Of a DNA stretch of 64,000 nt, positions 26,196-37,870 are shown piece by piece (position 1 is the first letter of the stretch; every line of letters starts with the position of its first letter). This DNA is from Rugosibacter aromaticivorans (lineage in GTDB: Bacteria > Pseudomonadota > Gammaproteobacteria > Burkholderiales > Rhodocyclaceae): contig NZ_CP010554.1 of the NCBI RefSeq assembly GCF_000934545.1, forward strand, positions 1,922,001 to 1,986,000, written 5' to 3'. The notes below the pieces were generated by a model, which did no database searches, was not told the DNA's origin, and saw only the letters and a program-made list of their open reading frames with translations. The position numbers were made by a program, and so were the translations under genes.

Positions 26196-26479
26196 ACGAG
26201 CAAAAAGTGCCGAGTATGACCACCATGCCCGTCAGCATAAAAACTCCTGCCGCAATCCAGCGTATGGCTTTCAACGGCAGGCGCTCCGCCAAACGTTCAC
26301 CGATCAACACCGGGATGCAGCCAGTGCGTGATTGAGCACCGTGGCAACAAAAATTCCAGCGATGATGGATAGTGGTTTTCTTAGTCGTGCCGCAAGTACG
26401 AACGAGAGCAATTGCGTTTATCGCCTGTCTCGGCAAGCGCAACCAGTGTGGTCGAGGTAAGAAATGCCTCGATGTTCAT
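26185..26479 (-). pseudogene. GDT1/UPF0016-type cation transporter remnant, two frameshifts
   Basis: The minus strand begins [21 protein letters not shown], the UPF0016 start with its E-x-G-D-K signature. One base appears to be missing after GATAAA. In the next frame it continues QLLSFVLAARLRKPLSIIAG and FVATVLNHALAA. A second shift then leads to GERLAERLPLKAIRWIAAGVFMLTGMVVIL and a stop at 26185. Only one ~90-residue repeat is present, whereas full proteins have two. The family exports Mn(II) or Ca(II). It overlaps the fur stop by 4 bases and the recN end by 11. Sequencing error is possible, but two separate shifts make decay more likely. Confidence 0.75.
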
Positions 26480-26925
26480 GCCATTTTTTTGCGATATTGG
26501 CAGTCCGTTTTAGTACATTCAGCATAAAGATAAAGCGCATGCTCGCGCAGCTCAAAGCCACGCTGGCGGACGATTTCGTTTTGCCTTTTTTCTATCTCCG
26601 GGTCAAAAAACTCTTCCACCCGACCGCATTGCAGACAAACCAGATGGTCATGATGGTCACCTTCGTTCAACTCAAACATGGCTTTACCTGATTCGAAGTG
26701 GTGACGCTGCAGCAACCCGGCTTGCTCAAATTGAGTCAACACGCGATAGACGGTGGCTAAACCCACATCCATATTATCCGCTAATAAATGGCGATACACA
26801 TCTTCCGCAGTGATATGGCGTGGCGTCCCCTCTTGCCCCAGCTTGTGAAACAAGTCGAGAATTTTTAAGCGGGGGAGCGTTGCTTTAAGACCGATGCTTT
26901 TAAGATCGTCAGGATGGGTAGTCAT
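26476..26925 (-). CDS. fur: Ferric uptake regulator
   Basis: This is a 149-residue Fur. It has an N-terminal winged helix ([14 protein letters not shown], then [19 protein letters not shown]), the metal site [16 protein letters not shown], and a second Cys pair CTKTDC near the C-terminus. With Fe(II) it represses iron-uptake genes. A target inside this window is the promoter at 50.2 kb. It is divergent from bamE, the usual arrangement in Betaproteobacteria. Confidence 0.95.
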   Translation of the reverse strand: MTTHPDDLKSIGLKATLPRLKILDLFHKLGQEGTPRHITAEDVYRHLLADNMDVGLATVYRVLTQFEQAGLLQRHHFESGKAMFELNEGDHHDHLVCLQCGRVEEFFDPEIEKRQNEIVRQRGFELREHALYLYAECTKTDCQYRKKMA

Positions 26926-27110
26926 AGCACAAAAAATGAGTACAGCAAGAACAAGGCAGGATGACCTTCTATGATATAGTTTTCAGACGCCAATTGGGCG
27001 CCCTTGCCACCGATCTTGTCATCGATTTTGTAACAAACTCCGCACAATTTTGTCAGTCCCCGCATACAGACTCGTGTGAGTTTGTATTATCTCAAACCCG
27101 GAACTACCCG

Positions 27111-27548
27111 ATGAAGCGATTTTTCTATCTTTTGCCTTTCCTTACGATTGTCACCCTGTGTGCCGCATGTTCAAGTGTAAATCAGGTCACATCTTATATC
27201 ACCCCTTATCGCATCGATGTGCGCCAGGGAAATTGGGTTACGCAAGAAATGGTATCACAGCTCAAACCTGGTCAAACGCGAGAGCAAGTACGTTTCATCC
27301 TAGGCTCGCCCCTGGTTTCTGACATGTTTCACGCTGATCGCTGGGATTACATTTATCGCTTGCAGCCCGGGCGGGGTGAAGCAGAACAGCGCCGCATCGT
27401 CGTGTTTTTTCAGGATGACAAACTCGTTCGGGTCGGTGGTGACGTCATCGCCGATGATGGAAAAAAGACACCCACTAAAACCACCAATCAAGTCATTGAA
27501 GTTGTAGCTCCCGCCGATGCAAATCAAAAAAAATCGAAAACAGAATGA
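27111..27548 (+). CDS. bamE: Outer-membrane assembly lipoprotein BamE
   Basis: This is a 145-residue lipoprotein with signal and lipobox in TLCAACSS (lipid Cys at residue 20). It has the SmpA/OmlA pattern [22 protein letters not shown], then [21 protein letters not shown], and a charged C-terminal tail. It is part of the BAM complex that folds outer-membrane barrels. The ATG at 27111 starts the signal peptide; earlier in-frame codons belong to the leader region. It overlaps dapB by 4 bases. Confidence 0.94.
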   Translation: MKRFFYLLPFLTIVTLCAACSSVNQVTSYITPYRIDVRQGNWVTQEMVSQLKPGQTREQVRFILGSPLVSDMFHADRWDYIYRLQPGRGEAEQRRIVVFFQDDKLVRVGGDVIADDGKKTPTKTTNQVIEVVAPADANQKKSKTE

Positions 27549-28351
27549 AAAAAATTCGCTATGCCATTGCGGGAAGCGCCGGTCGTATGGGGCGGACGTT
27601 AATTGAAGCTGTATTAAAAAATGAAAACGCCACACTAGCCGCTGCCCTGGAACATTCCACGAGCCCATTTCTTGGCAAAGATGCCGGGGAGCTCGTTGGC
27701 TCGCCTTGTGGTGTTCCCGTATCGTGTGACATTGACGCTGCTTTAGCCCATGTCGATTGTCTGATCGATTTCACCCGGCCTGAAGCCACCCTGCTTCACT
27801 TGGCTGCCTGCAAAAAACTAGGCGTTAGTATCATCATCGGCACGACCGGATTTTCTACCGATGGAAAACAAGCGATTGAGGCCGCCGCCCAAAAGATTCC
27901 TGTCGTTTTTGCGCCCAACATGGCAGTAGGTGTCAATGCAGTATTCAAGCTGCTGGCCTTAGCCGCAAAAATTCTTGATACGGGCTATGACATCGAAGTG
28001 ATCGAATCGCATCACCGGCACAAGGTAGATGCGCCCTCAGGCACGGCATTAAGGATGGGTGAAGTCGTGGCTCAAGCGCTAGGTCAAGACTTATCTGAAT
28101 GTGCCATTTATGGCCGTCAAGGACATACCGGCGAACGACCGACAACACAAATCGGATTTTCTGCTATTCGTGGGGGCGATATTGTGGGCGATCACACGGT
28201 ACTCTTTGCCGGGGAAGGCGAGCGTATTGAAATAACCCACAAGGCGGCCAGCCGCATGTCTTATGCACTAGGCGCTCTGCGTGCTGGACGTTTCTTGCAA
28301 GAAAAAACGCAGGGGCTATTCGATATGCAAGACGTGCTGGGCCTGAAATAA
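27545..28351 (+). CDS. dapB: 4-hydroxy-tetrahydrodipicolinate reductase
   Basis: This is a 268-residue NAD(P)H enzyme of lysine and mDAP synthesis. It has the nucleotide loop [14 protein letters not shown] at the N-terminus, GTTGFS, and the catalytic block [16 protein letters not shown]. Length is normal. It overlaps bamE and is convergent with typA. The rest of the dap pathway in this window is at 33-37.6 kb. Confidence 0.96.
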   Translation: MKKIRYAIAGSAGRMGRTLIEAVLKNENATLAAALEHSTSPFLGKDAGELVGSPCGVPVSCDIDAALAHVDCLIDFTRPEATLLHLAACKKLGVSIIIGTTGFSTDGKQAIEAAAQKIPVVFAPNMAVGVNAVFKLLALAAKILDTGYDIEVIESHHRHKVDAPSGTALRMGEVVAQALGQDLSECAIYGRQGHTGERPTTQIGFSAIRGGDIVGDHTVLFAGEGERIEITHKAASRMSYALGALRAGRFLQEKTQGLFDMQDVLGLK

Positions 28352-28396
28352 TCTCATTGCCCAGCACTCAAGCACTGTAAAGCCGTATTGTAAAAC

Positions 28397-30214
28397 TTAC
28401 GCTGCGTCGCTACGGCTTGCGCGTTTGCGATCATGTTCTTTGAGAAAGCGCTTACGGATACGTATGGATTTTGGTGTGATCTCAACCAATTCATCATCCG
28501 CAATAAATTCCACCGCCGACTCAAGACTTACTTGTATTGGCGGTATCAACCGTACGGCTTCGTCGGTGCCGGATGAGCGCACATTGGTGAGTTGCTTGCC
28601 CTTGATTGGATTCACCACCAAATCATTATCACGACTGTGAATACCGATGATGATGCCCTCATACAATGGGTCCCCAGGGCTGACAAACATGCGGCCGCGA
28701 TCCTGCAACTTCCATAAAGCATAAGCCACTGCGGCACCGTCGTCCTGCGAGATGAGCACACCATTGCGACGCTCAGCCATGGCGCCAGCCATGGGGCCGT
28801 AGTCGTCAAAAATATGGCTGGCCAGACCCGTGCCACGGGTTAATGTCAAAAACTCTCCCTGGAATCCAATCAAACCACGAGCAGGAATTCGATATTCAAG
28901 ACGGACACGACCTTTGCCGTCTGATTCCATATTCTGCAAATCACCGCGACGACGGCCCAGCTCTTCCATGACGCCGCCTTGGTGGTCATTTTCAATGTCC
29001 ACGGTCAGCAGCTCATAGGGTTCGCACTTTTCGCCGTTAACTTCCTTGAATAACACACGGGGACGAGAAACAGCCAGCTCATAACCTTCACGGCGCATGG
29101 TTTCCAACAAAATCGTCAGGTGCAGTTCGCCACGGCCGGAGACTAGAAACACATCCGCATCATCGGTTTCTTCAACGCGCAACGCCACGTTGGCAAGCAA
29201 CTCTTTTTGCAACCGTTCGCGAATCTGGCGGCTAGTAACAAACTTGCCTTCCTTACCCGCGAGAGGGGATGTATTGACCTGAAAGTTCATGGTTAGCGTC
29301 GGCTCATCCACGACCAACGGGGGTAAACCAACAGGGCTAACAGTATCGCATAGGGTAACGCCAATCCCGACTTGATCTATCCCGGTCACGAGAACGATAT
29401 CGCCCGCTTCCGCTTCAGTCGCCTGTTCGCGCTCCAGGCCTTTGAACATCATGATCTGGCCAACTTTTGACTTGCCTTTAGCTTCATCGCCATACATCAC
29501 GGCAATTTCCTGGCCAACTTTGATACGGCCCTGCTTGATGCGGCCAGTACCGATACGGCCTACATAGCTGCTGTAATCCAGTGAGCAGATTTGTAATTGC
29601 AAGGGTTTTTCAGCATCGACATCGGGTTGCGGCGTATGCTTGATAATCGCTTCATACAACGGGCGCATGTCAGTTCCCGGTTTGGAAGCATCCAGCATGG
29701 CAAAGCCATTGAGCGCCGAAGCAAAAACAACGGGGAAATCGAGTTGCTCTTCCGTCGCACCGAGTTTATCGAATAGATCAAACGTGTGACTAATCACCCA
29801 GTCAGGGCGGGCACCAGGACGGTCAATTTTATTGACAACCACGATCGGTTTAAGCCCCAACGCCAATGCTTTTCGCGTAACGAAACGGGTTTGTGGCATC
29901 GGCCCTTCGACCGCGTCAACCAGTAAAAGTACACCATCCACCATGGAGAGTACGCGCTCTACTTCACCACCAAAATCGGCATGCCCCGGGGTATCCACAA
30001 TGTTGATGTGCGTGCCTTCAAAATCAATAGCGCAATTTTTTGACAGAATGGTGATCCCACGTTCTTTTTCAAGATCATTGGAATCCATCACGCGCTCTGA
30101 CAGCTGCTGGTGCGCAGCAAATGTGCCAGATTGGCGAAGTAATTGATCAACCAACGTGGTTTTACCGTGGTCGACGTGGGCGATAATGGCGATGTTTCTG
30201 AGGGAACGGGACAT
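28397..30214 (-). CDS. typA: Ribosome-binding GTPase TypA/BipA
   Basis: This is a 605-residue translational GTPase with [15 protein letters not shown] (G1), ERGITI (G2), [12 protein letters not shown] (G3) and [10 protein letters not shown] (G4), then EF-G-like domains and the TypA C-terminal domain with [13 protein letters not shown]. It acts in 50S assembly and stress responses. The start at 30214 ([15 protein letters not shown]) is preferred over an in-frame codon 17 residues earlier. Confidence 0.96.
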   Translation of the reverse strand: MSRSLRNIAIIAHVDHGKTTLVDQLLRQSGTFAAHQQLSERVMDSNDLEKERGITILSKNCAIDFEGTHINIVDTPGHADFGGEVERVLSMVDGVLLLVDAVEGPMPQTRFVTRKALALGLKPIVVVNKIDRPGARPDWVISHTFDLFDKLGATEEQLDFPVVFASALNGFAMLDASKPGTDMRPLYEAIIKHTPQPDVDAEKPLQLQICSLDYSSYVGRIGTGRIKQGRIKVGQEIAVMYGDEAKGKSKVGQIMMFKGLEREQATEAEAGDIVLVTGIDQVGIGVTLCDTVSPVGLPPLVVDEPTLTMNFQVNTSPLAGKEGKFVTSRQIRERLQKELLANVALRVEETDDADVFLVSGRGELHLTILLETMRREGYELAVSRPRVLFKEVNGEKCEPYELLTVDIENDHQGGVMEELGRRRGDLQNMESDGKGRVRLEYRIPARGLIGFQGEFLTLTRGTGLASHIFDDYGPMAGAMAERRNGVLISQDDGAAVAYALWKLQDRGRMFVSPGDPLYEGIIIGIHSRDNDLVVNPIKGKQLTNVRSSGTDEAVRLIPPIQVSLESAVEFIADDELVEITPKSIRIRKRFLKEHDRKRASRSDAA

Positions 30215-30316
30215 AGTGTGGGATCGCGTCATGCTGCGGTGCGGAAAAGGCGCGCATTCTACCATGTTAAAACTTAGTGTCCGTAGCTTTTCTGCTTGAA
30301 TTTTCAGGAGATTTTG

Positions 30317-31054
30317 ATGCTTGGTATCGTCGGGGGCAGTGGTTTGACGCAGTTAGCTAATTTGGGTGTCTCTCACCGCGAAATTACCCGTACGGCCTAC
30401 GGTGAGCCTTCAGGGCCGTTCACATTTGGTCGCATCGGCTGTCAGGATGTTGTTTTTATCGCGCGGCACGGCTATGGCCATACCATTCCGCCCCATCTGG
30501 TGAATTACCGCGCCAATCTTTCTGCTTTGCACAGTATTGGGGTAACCCGAATTATTTCCGTGGCATCGGTCGGGGGCATTCGTCCAGACATGGCGCCGGG
30601 CACTTTGGTGGTTCCGCATCAGATTATTGATTACACCTGGGGCCGTGAAATGACATTTCAATCCGGTACGGATGGCCCAGTCAAACATATCGACTTTACA
30701 GAACCCTATGCAGAAAATGTCCGCCAGCTTTTACTCAACGCAGCTCAGCAAACAGGCGAACCCATGATGAATGGCGCGGTGTACGCTGCAACGCAGGGGC
30801 CGCGCCTTGAGACAGCTGCTGAAATTAATCGGCTTGCGCAAGACGGTGCCGACATCGTAGGTATGACCGGCATGCCAGAAGCCGGGTTGGCACGCGAACT
30901 GGAACTACCCTATGCCGCGGTGTGCGTTGTTGCCAATTGGGCCGCAGGGCGAGGAGATTCGGCACATGCTATCCAGTTTGACCACCTTGAAACCGTGTTG
31001 CATACCTCTATGGATCGCGTGCGCCGCCTGATTGCGCACCTGTGCGAAGCATGA
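30317..31054 (+). CDS. S-methyl-5'-thioinosine/purine nucleoside phosphorylase
   Basis: This is a 245-residue MTAP/PNP-family protein: [15 protein letters not shown] at the start, [21 protein letters not shown] in the phosphate and substrate region, and [22 protein letters not shown]. The absence of the usual MTAP sequence and the short length match the S-methyl-5'-thioinosine phosphorylase form known from Pseudomonas. It salvages methylthio-nucleosides from polyamine synthesis. CAGGAG precedes the ATG at 30317. It overlaps def by ATGA. Confidence 0.85.
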   Translation: MLGIVGGSGLTQLANLGVSHREITRTAYGEPSGPFTFGRIGCQDVVFIARHGYGHTIPPHLVNYRANLSALHSIGVTRIISVASVGGIRPDMAPGTLVVPHQIIDYTWGREMTFQSGTDGPVKHIDFTEPYAENVRQLLLNAAQQTGEPMMNGAVYAATQGPRLETAAEINRLAQDGADIVGMTGMPEAGLARELELPYAAVCVVANWAAGRGDSAHAIQFDHLETVLHTSMDRVRRLIAHLCEA

Positions 31055-31581
31055 TCAGGCCTGTGCTGCACATGGGTGACCCACGGCTTTTACGCATTGC
31101 CGAACCTGTCATGTCCTTTGGCACACAAGACCTCGCACTGTTATTGCGGGATATGCGCGACACGATGGCTCATCAGGACGGCGCAGGCATTGCCGCCCCA
31201 CAAATTGGCGTGAACTTACGTGTCGTGATCTTTGGTGGTCAGCCCAGCCCGCGTTATCCTGAAGCATCGAACATTCCTGATACAGTGCTCATCAATCCAG
31301 AATTAACGCCCCGCTCAAACGAGGAAGAAGGCGGCTGGGAAGGTTGTCTTTCGGTTCCAGGATTACGCGGTATTGTGCCGCGCTGGAAATATCTTCACTA
31401 TTCGGGCTATACCGAGCGTGGGCATTTTTTTGAACGGGAAGTCGATGGTTTTCATGCACGCGTTGTACAGCATGAGGTTGATCATCTTGATGGCATACTG
31501 TATCCAAGACGAATAAGGGATTTGACCCGCTTTGGATTTATTGACGCACTCTTCAATGGCAACCCGTCCTCGAGCGACTGA
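31051..31581 (+). CDS. def: Peptide deformylase
   Basis: This is a 176-residue metallo-deformylase with all three motifs: [21 protein letters not shown] and QHEVDHLDG (HExxH). It removes the N-formyl group from new proteins. I take the ATG at 31051 ([14 protein letters not shown]), which overlaps the preceding stop; a GTG three codons earlier is possible. A second def may exist elsewhere, since this one is not next to fmt. Confidence 0.95.
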   Translation: MIRPVLHMGDPRLLRIAEPVMSFGTQDLALLLRDMRDTMAHQDGAGIAAPQIGVNLRVVIFGGQPSPRYPEASNIPDTVLINPELTPRSNEEEGGWEGCLSVPGLRGIVPRWKYLHYSGYTERGHFFEREVDGFHARVVQHEVDHLDGILYPRRIRDLTRFGFIDALFNGNPSSSD

Positions 31582-31593
31582 ATTGAGCATCGC

Positions 31594-32286
31594 ATGACAA
31601 CCACGTTGCTCCATGAGCTTTCCATGCTCGACTATGTTGCGCTTGGATGGTTTTTCACCTGCTGGAGCGGCTATAGCTTTTTTTCTGAAAAAAGCACGCT
31701 AGCGCATAAAGGATTGATAGGGGTTTCTCATAACTATCGCCTCGACTGGGCAAAACAGATGTTAACGCGAGAAGTCCGCATTGTTGATTCAGCGTTAGTG
31801 GGCAATCTGATGACCAGCGTGTCGTTCTATGCCAACACCACGATTTATATCATTGCCGGTCTGATGGCGATCATGGGTACGTTAGACAAGACAATGTCAG
31901 CCACAGACATTTTGCCATTTACCCATTCCGCAGGCCGCGCGTTGTGGGAGCTCAAGTTACTGCTCTTGCTGGGTATTTTTATTTTTGCTTATTTCAAATT
32001 TACCTGGGCGCTTAGGCAACTAAACCTGCTTTCCATTCTGATTGGGGCTGCACCATCAATCTCCGCACCCGCAACCGAGATTGAAAAATTTAGCCACCGC
32101 ATGGGGATGATTAATACACTCGCTGGTGACGAATTCAATCGTGCAATTAGAGCCTACTATTTTGGCCTGGCCACACTCTGCTGGTTTATTCAACCTTGGC
32201 TTTTTATCCTGATGACTGCAGCAATCACGCTTGTTCTCTACCGTCGTGATTTTTTATCCAGCACGCTGATGGCGTTGCGCGATTAA
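31594..32286 (+). CDS. DUF599 family membrane protein
   Basis: This is a 230-residue inner-membrane protein with about four hydrophobic segments (about 10-30, 75-105, 125-150, 185-220). It has the DUF599 landmarks HNYRLDWAKQMLTREVRIVDSALVGNL and SFYANTTIYIIAG. The function is unknown. It lies 12 bases after def and ends 4 bases from the convergent prmB stop. Confidence 0.8.
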   Translation: MTTTLLHELSMLDYVALGWFFTCWSGYSFFSEKSTLAHKGLIGVSHNYRLDWAKQMLTREVRIVDSALVGNLMTSVSFYANTTIYIIAGLMAIMGTLDKTMSATDILPFTHSAGRALWELKLLLLLGIFIFAYFKFTWALRQLNLLSILIGAAPSISAPATEIEKFSHRMGMINTLAGDEFNRAIRAYYFGLATLCWFIQPWLFILMTAAITLVLYRRDFLSSTLMALRD

Positions 32287-32290
32287 TAAG

Positions 32291-33232
32291 TTAGCTGGAT
32301 TTATCGCTCACTGCTGCCTTGCCCTGATAAGAAGAGGCATGCTCGCACAATGTCTCATGACTAACAAGAAAAATCTTTTCGGAACTGGATGCCGTATCCA
32401 GCCAGATAGCAGATAAATCAGGAAAGGCTGTTTCTACCTGATCGCGATTGTGTCCCACCTCAATCGCGATGAAACCACCAGGGTTAAGATGATCCACTGC
32501 CTCATCCAATATACGGCGCACCACATCCAAACCATCATGGCCGGCAGCAAGGGCCAGCGCAGGTTCATGGCGATATTCTGTCGGCAATGCGGCCATGGCC
32601 GCAGCCGTCACATAGGGTGGGTTGCTTAAAATAAAGTCGTACCGTTTGTCTGAGACAGCCGAAAATAAATCAGACTCAATGGGCTGCACACTTTCTTCCA
32701 GACCATAGTCAGCAATATTACGTCGCGCAACTGCAAGCGCTGCAGGAGATAGATCAATGGCATCAATTTGTGCTTGAGGAAAAGTGTGCGCCATAAGTAT
32801 GGCCAAACAACCTGATCCAGTACATAAATCCAGCGCGCTGGTTATTTTTTCCGGATTATCGACCCATGGTGCCATGCCGCCTTCAATCAGTTCAGCAAAA
32901 TAGGAGCGCGGCACAATGACGCGTTCATCAACATAAAAACGAAAAGACCCTAGCCAGGCTTCTTGCACGATATATGCCGTAGGCAAGCGGCGCACGATGC
33001 GTTGTTGAAACGCATTCCAAACTGCCAGTCGCTCTGCCCTTGTCAGGCGTGCATCAAGAAATGGTTCCAGACGATCCTGCGGCAAATTGAGCGTGGCCAG
33101 CAACAACCAGATGGCTTCGTCCCAGGCATTGTCGGTGCCATGGCCAAAAAAAAGATCGGCCTCCGTAAATCGGCTCACTGCCCAGCGCAACCAATCGCGC
33201 AGAGTGATGAGTTCATCCACTGGCGTCATCAT
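32291..33232 (-). CDS. prmB: 50S ribosomal protein L3 glutamine methyltransferase
   Basis: This is a 313-residue SAM-dependent methyltransferase with the SAM loop [15 protein letters not shown] and the catalytic NPPY motif ([20 protein letters not shown]). The N-terminal part ([19 protein letters not shown]) marks it as PrmB rather than PrmC. It methylates a Gln in ribosomal protein L3. It overlaps the dapE 3' end by 4 bases as last gene of the dap cluster. Confidence 0.94.
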   Translation of the reverse strand: MMTPVDELITLRDWLRWAVSRFTEADLFFGHGTDNAWDEAIWLLLATLNLPQDRLEPFLDARLTRAERLAVWNAFQQRIVRRLPTAYIVQEAWLGSFRFYVDERVIVPRSYFAELIEGGMAPWVDNPEKITSALDLCTGSGCLAILMAHTFPQAQIDAIDLSPAALAVARRNIADYGLEESVQPIESDLFSAVSDKRYDFILSNPPYVTAAAMAALPTEYRHEPALALAAGHDGLDVVRRILDEAVDHLNPGGFIAIEVGHNRDQVETAFPDLSAIWLDTASSSEKIFLVSHETLCEHASSYQGKAAVSDKSS

Positions 33233-34362
33233 GTCAGCAACCGATCAAAGGTACCTTCATAGATCTGGGCTAAGTACTCAAGCTCTGCAATGGCAATACG
33301 TTCGTCGATCTTGTGAATACTGTCATTGGTTGGCCCGAACTCGACAACCTGGCTGCATATATCCGCAATGAATCGGCCGTCAGATGTGCCACCGGTTGTC
33401 GCAAGCACCGGGGTGATCCCGGTCACCCGCGTAATGGATTCTGATAACGCCAAACACAGTTGGCCACGTGGGGTGAGAAAAGGTTTGGCGCCAAGCGTCC
33501 AGTGGATGTCATATGCCAGACCATGCCGATCGAGTATGTCATGCACACGGGCTTGCAAGCCTTCTGCCGTGCTGGCGGTAGAAAAGCGAAAGTTGAACAA
33601 TAGCTCAAAAGTGCCCGGGCTCACGTTCCCTGCGCCGGTACCGGCATGCGCATTGGAAATCTGCAAACTGGTTGGCGGAAAATCTTCGTTGCCATCATCC
33701 CATGTAGCGGCAACAAGCTCAGCCAACACGGGAGCGGCCAGGTGCACGGGGTTTTTCACGAGATGTGGATAGGCTACATGCCCTTGCACACCTTTTACGA
33801 TAAGTTTGGCAGAGAGCGATCCACGCCGACCATTTTTGACGGTGTCACCCAGTTGATCAACACAGGTTGGTTCGCCAACAATACAGTAATCGATGGCCTC
33901 TCCTCGCGCCTTGAGCGCCTCAACAACCCGCACAGTGCCATTGATTGCATCGCCTTCTTCGTCTGAAGTCAGCAGCAAGGCCAAAGAGTCGGCGCTGGCA
34001 GCACGGCGCGCCAGTAATCTTTCGATAGCAACGACACACGCGGCAAGCGAACTCTTCATATCCGCTGCTCCACGTCCATAAAGATAGCTGTCTCGAATCT
34101 CAGGGGTGAACGGGGGAGACGTCCACTTTTCAAGCGGCCCTGTCGGTACCACATCAGTGTGACCAGCAAAGCAAATAATTTTGCCTTGAGGATTACTGCC
34201 ACGGCGCTTGGCCCATAGATTAGAGACTCCGCCCTGATCCATTCGCTCGATAGAAAATCCGAGAGGCATTAACCATGAGGCAATCAGATCAAGACAACCT
34301 CCATCTTCCGGGGTAATAGAAGCGCGGGCAATCAGCGCCTGAACTTTCTCAAGAACCTGCAT
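33229..34362 (-). CDS. dapE: Succinyl-diaminopimelate desuccinylase
   Basis: This is a 377-residue M20 metallohydrolase that releases LL-diaminopimelate. Zinc ligands lie in [23 protein letters not shown] and [12 protein letters not shown]; the late histidine lies toward the C-terminus, and [10 protein letters not shown] is typical. The ATG overlaps the pilU stop by one base (TAATG), so the genes are tightly coupled. Confidence 0.96.
   Translation of the reverse strand: MQVLEKVQALIARASITPEDGGCLDLIASWLMPLGFSIERMDQGGVSNLWAKRRGSNPQGKIICFAGHTDVVPTGPLEKWTSPPFTPEIRDSYLYGRGAADMKSSLAACVVAIERLLARRAASADSLALLLTSDEEGDAINGTVRVVEALKARGEAIDYCIVGEPTCVDQLGDTVKNGRRGSLSAKLIVKGVQGHVAYPHLVKNPVHLAAPVLAELVAATWDDGNEDFPPTSLQISNAHAGTGAGNVSPGTFELLFNFRFSTASTAEGLQARVHDILDRHGLAYDIHWTLGAKPFLTPRGQLCLALSESITRVTGITPVLATTGGTSDGRFIADICSQVVEFGPTNDSIHKIDERIAIAELEYLAQIYEGTFDRLLT
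33988..34006 (+). repeat. Dispersed 19-bp motif, degenerate copy in dapE
   Basis: GTCGGCGCTGGCAGCACGG, 16 of 19 positions identical to the copy at 40776, exact 11-base core. Confidence 0.45.
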
Positions 34363-35531
34363 TAACTCTCCGCATCCAGTTTGAGGGTGAACTCGCTAAA
34401 TGATGTGCCAGGAGCCAGCGATCGCGTCGAGTCATCTGCCATCTGGCTGGCTAAGGGTGCTTCGACAACTGCCGCCGCATTGTTAATCAACCACTGCAGA
34501 TTATTGGCTGAATCTGCATTGGCAAGCGCTTCATCCAGTGTGATGACATTGGCTTTATAAAGTGTAAACAGGCATTGCTCGAATGTCTGGCTCCCTGGCA
34601 CCATACTTTTTTCCATGGCGTCCTTGATCTCGTTCAAGTCGCCCTTTTCGATCAATTCGGCAATGTAACGGGAGTTAAGCAGAACTTCCACCACAGGCGT
34701 GCGGCTGCCATCCGGTTTTTTAACCAGACGCTGAGAGACAACGGACTTTAACGATACGGCAAGATCGGCGAGCAATGCGGGCCGATTTTCAAGCGGATAG
34801 AAGCTGATGATCCGGCTCATCGCGTGATAACTGTTGTTGGCATGCAGCGTAGCAATGCACAAATGGCCAGACTGCGCATAAGCAACCGCTTGGCTCATGG
34901 TTTCCTTGTCACGAATCTCGCCAATAAAAATGACATCAGGTGCCTGGCGCAGCGCATTTTTCAGCGCTGTTTGAAAAGACAATGTATCCGAACCGACTTC
35001 GCGCTGATTAACGATCGATTTCTTGTTGCGAAACAGAAACTCAACTGGATCTTCCAGGGTAAGAATATGGCCACTTCGGTTTTCGTTCCGGTAGTCCAGC
35101 ATCGAGGTGAGCGTCGTCGATTTACCTGACCCGGTCGCGCCGACAATGAGCACCAAACCACGTTTTTCCATAACAATGTCTTTTAAGACATCCGGCAGTC
35201 CTAAAGTGTCGATATTCGGAACATCGATCGGAATGTAGCGCACAACCATGGCAGGTGTATCTCGCTGATAAAAACAGGAAATACGAAACACCCCCACGTT
35301 GCGCAAAGGGTAGCGAACATTCAGATCTCTTTCTTTTTCGAGCGCTTCGATTTGTTCTGGGGTCAGAATTTCCATTAACAGCGTATGCATGGCTGCTGGA
35401 TCAATCACCGTCGAATTAACTGACATGGCATTGCCATTGATCTTGATGGTGATCGGTGCCCCGCAAGAGAAAAACAAATCAGATGCTTTCTTGGCGACCA
35501 TCAACTGAAACAGCTTATGCATAGTGCTCAT
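34362..35531 (-). CDS. pilU: Type IV pilus retraction ATPase PilU
   Basis: This is a 389-residue PilT/PilU ATPase. It has Walker [13 protein letters not shown] (about 130), an Asp box with [10 protein letters not shown], Walker [16 protein letters not shown] and a His box [13 protein letters not shown]. The long C-terminal extension after the core and [16 protein letters not shown] point to PilU. It helps PilT retract pili in twitching and DNA uptake. The start at 35531 follows CAGAGGAG. It is embedded between dapD and dapE rather than next to pilT. Confidence 0.92.
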   Translation of the reverse strand: MSTMHKLFQLMVAKKASDLFFSCGAPITIKINGNAMSVNSTVIDPAAMHTLLMEILTPEQIEALEKERDLNVRYPLRNVGVFRISCFYQRDTPAMVVRYIPIDVPNIDTLGLPDVLKDIVMEKRGLVLIVGATGSGKSTTLTSMLDYRNENRSGHILTLEDPVEFLFRNKKSIVNQREVGSDTLSFQTALKNALRQAPDVIFIGEIRDKETMSQAVAYAQSGHLCIATLHANNSYHAMSRIISFYPLENRPALLADLAVSLKSVVSQRLVKKPDGSRTPVVEVLLNSRYIAELIEKGDLNEIKDAMEKSMVPGSQTFEQCLFTLYKANVITLDEALANADSANNLQWLINNAAAVVEAPLASQMADDSTRSLAPGTSFSEFTLKLDAES

Positions 35532-35556
35532 AATCGTCTCCTCTGGCAAGCAGGCA

Positions 35557-36387
35557 TTAGTCACGCAACAATTCGTTAATACTCGTCTTTGCACGCGTTT
35601 GTGCATCGACTCGTTTGACAATCACCGCACAATACAGACTGTATTTACCATCAACGGACGGCAAATTGCCACTCACAACGACGGAACCTTCAGGGATACG
35701 CCCATAAGTAATCTCGCCCGTGGCACGGTCATAAATCTTTGTGCTCTGACTGATGTACACCCCCATGGAGATGACGCAATTATCTTCAACGATGACCCCT
35801 TCAACGACTTCAGAACGTGCACCGATAAAACAATTGTCACCAATAATGGTTGGATTAGCCTGAAGAGGTTCGAGCACGCCACCGATGCCAACGCCGCCAG
35901 AAAGATGGACGTTTTTACCAATTTGGGCGCAAGAGCCAACGGTTGCCCACGTGTCCACCATCGTGCCTTCATCAACATAGGCGCCAATATTGACGTAGCT
36001 GGGCATGAGCACCACATTCTTGCCAATAAAGCTACCGCGACGGGCAACCGCAGGCGGCACAACGCGAAAGCCACCTTGTTCAAATTGATGCGTATCGTAA
36101 TTAGAAAACTTCGTCGGCACCTTGTCGAAATAGCGCATCGGGCCATTGTCGATTAACGCGTTATCTTCCAGACGGAAAGAAAGCAGCACCGCTTTTTTTA
36201 TCCACTGATGCGTCATCCATTCGCCATTGATCTTCTCGGCAACGCGCAAGGCCCCGCTATCTAATTCGCCAAGCACATGCGCAACAGCCTCGCCAACGCG
36301 TGCTGAAGCAGTTCCCGGTTGCAGATTGGCGCGGTCTTCCCATGCCTGTTCGATGACCTGTTGTAAGTCATTCAGTGGTTTATTCAT
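35557..36387 (-). CDS. dapD: Tetrahydrodipicolinate N-succinyltransferase
   Basis: This is a 276-residue left-handed beta-helix acyltransferase with hexapeptide repeats ([20 protein letters not shown], then [21 protein letters not shown] and [11 protein letters not shown]). It makes N-succinyl-2-amino-6-oxopimelate in the lysine/mDAP pathway. The start at 36387 ([16 protein letters not shown]) is normal for the family. Confidence 0.96.
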   Translation of the reverse strand: MNKPLNDLQQVIEQAWEDRANLQPGTASARVGEAVAHVLGELDSGALRVAEKINGEWMTHQWIKKAVLLSFRLEDNALIDNGPMRYFDKVPTKFSNYDTHQFEQGGFRVVPPAVARRGSFIGKNVVLMPSYVNIGAYVDEGTMVDTWATVGSCAQIGKNVHLSGGVGIGGVLEPLQANPTIIGDNCFIGARSEVVEGVIVEDNCVISMGVYISQSTKIYDRATGEITYGRIPEGSVVVSGNLPSVDGKYSLYCAVIVKRVDAQTRAKTSINELLRD

Positions 36388-36398
36388 ATGTTTTTCTT

Positions 36399-37592
36399 TC
36401 ACAAAGAGAGACAAAAATCGTTTATGCGATGCGCCGCCTCGAGGCAGTCTTCAAGACTTGGCACCAGTGCCAGGCGAATAAAGTTCGCGCCCGGATTGAT
36501 ACCATCGGCAACCCGTCCAAGATAACTGCCGGGAAGTACCGCAACATTTTTCTGCTGCAAAAGCTGGCGTGCAAATTCAGTATCCGCTATCGGCGTTTTC
36601 GCCCACAGATAGAACCCGGCATCGGGAATGGCGCAAGGCAAATGGCACGCGATGAGTGGCATAACCGCTTGAAATTTTTCCGCGTACCGACGCCGGTTAT
36701 CCTGCACATGGGCCTCATCGTTCCAAGCTGCGATACTCGCCGCCTGTACCGCCGGATTCATGGCGCCACCGTGGTAAGTGCGATAGAGTAAAAACTTCTT
36801 CAGAACTTCCGCGTCACCCGCGACAAACCCCGAACGTAACCCGGGAACGTTCGACCGTTTGGACAAACTTGAGAAAACGACCAGATGGCGATAATCGTCA
36901 CGCCCCAGTTGCCTGGCCGCGGTCAATGCACCTAGCGGAGGCGCATTTTCATCACCATAGATTTCGGAATAACACTCGTCGGACGCAATCACAAAATTAT
37001 AACGATCAGCGAGTGCAAATAGCGCGCGCCACGCATCCAGCGTCATCACGTTGCCGGTCGGATTGGCGGGCGAGCACACATAGACTAGCTGCACATCACG
37101 CCAGACTGACTCCGCAAGCGCAGTCCAGTCCATGGCAAAGCCATTTTCAGGCATGGTGTTCAGATAGACCGGCTCGGCACCGGCTAACAAAGCGGCCCCT
37201 TCATAAATTTGATAAAACGGATTCGGACAAACTACTTTTGCATGAGGACGCGTGCGGTCAATGACCGTCTGGGCAAATGCAAACAGTGCCTCGCGCGAGC
37301 CATTCACAGGCAACACCTGAGTCTCCACATCCAAAAAAGGCACGGCATACCGACGGGCAATCCATTGCCCGATCGCCTCGCGCAAACCACGCGTGCCCTG
37401 CGTCGTTGGGTACTGTGCTAATCCGCCAAGATGCTCAGACAACGCGTGCTGAATCAAGAGGGGTGTGGCGTGCTGCGGTTCACCGATAGAGAGCCGAATT
37501 TCGCGAAAAGTCGGTGCTGGTGACACGCCAAGACACAACTGACGCAGCCTTTCAAACGGGTAAGGCTGCAACCGAGCGAGATCGGGATTCAC
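36399..37592 (-). CDS. dapC: Succinyldiaminopimelate transaminase
   Basis: This is a 397-residue class I/II aminotransferase. The PLP lysine is in [31 protein letters not shown] and [11 protein letters not shown] are typical, and the N-terminus [19 protein letters not shown] is the DapC form. First gene of the minus-strand run dapC-dapD-pilU-dapE-prmB, so mDAP synthesis for cell wall and lysine is transcribed with a pilus ATPase. Confidence 0.93.
   Translation of the reverse strand: MNPDLARLQPYPFERLRQLCLGVSPAPTFREIRLSIGEPQHATPLLIQHALSEHLGGLAQYPTTQGTRGLREAIGQWIARRYAVPFLDVETQVLPVNGSREALFAFAQTVIDRTRPHAKVVCPNPFYQIYEGAALLAGAEPVYLNTMPENGFAMDWTALAESVWRDVQLVYVCSPANPTGNVMTLDAWRALFALADRYNFVIASDECYSEIYGDENAPPLGALTAARQLGRDDYRHLVVFSSLSKRSNVPGLRSGFVAGDAEVLKKFLLYRTYHGGAMNPAVQAASIAAWNDEAHVQDNRRRYAEKFQAVMPLIACHLPCAIPDAGFYLWAKTPIADTEFARQLLQQKNVAVLPGSYLGRVADGINPGANFIRLALVPSLEDCLEAAHRINDFCLSL
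37510..37528 (+). repeat. Dispersed 19-bp motif, degenerate copy in dapC
   Basis: GTCGGTGCTGGTGACACGC preceded by AAAA, 16 of 19 positions like copy A. Confidence 0.45.
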
Positions 37593-37870
37593 AAGTGGCA
37601 GAGAAAAGTCAAAAAGAGAGAGCCATTATAAGACAGGGGCTCAATAGAAGGCCTGATCGGATTAATTCAAATAACCAGCTAGCTCCCCTGGCTCGAACTA
37701 TCCGGATCCCAAATGGATTTTCTCATCCCCCATAAATGCCTACCCATAAACCAAACCATTGAAATGTAGCCACATATACCCTTTTCTTTGCAGCTTTTTT
37801 TATCAGTCGGCAAATTACACTGACATCAGCTTATTCATTGCAATTCGGCAGTGATGGAACTTCGGTTTAC
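37593..37870. other. Intergenic region between dapC and a small membrane-protein gene
   Basis: These 278 AT-rich bases hold the start regions of two divergent genes. No repeat, RNA or supported gene was seen. Confidence 0.5.
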
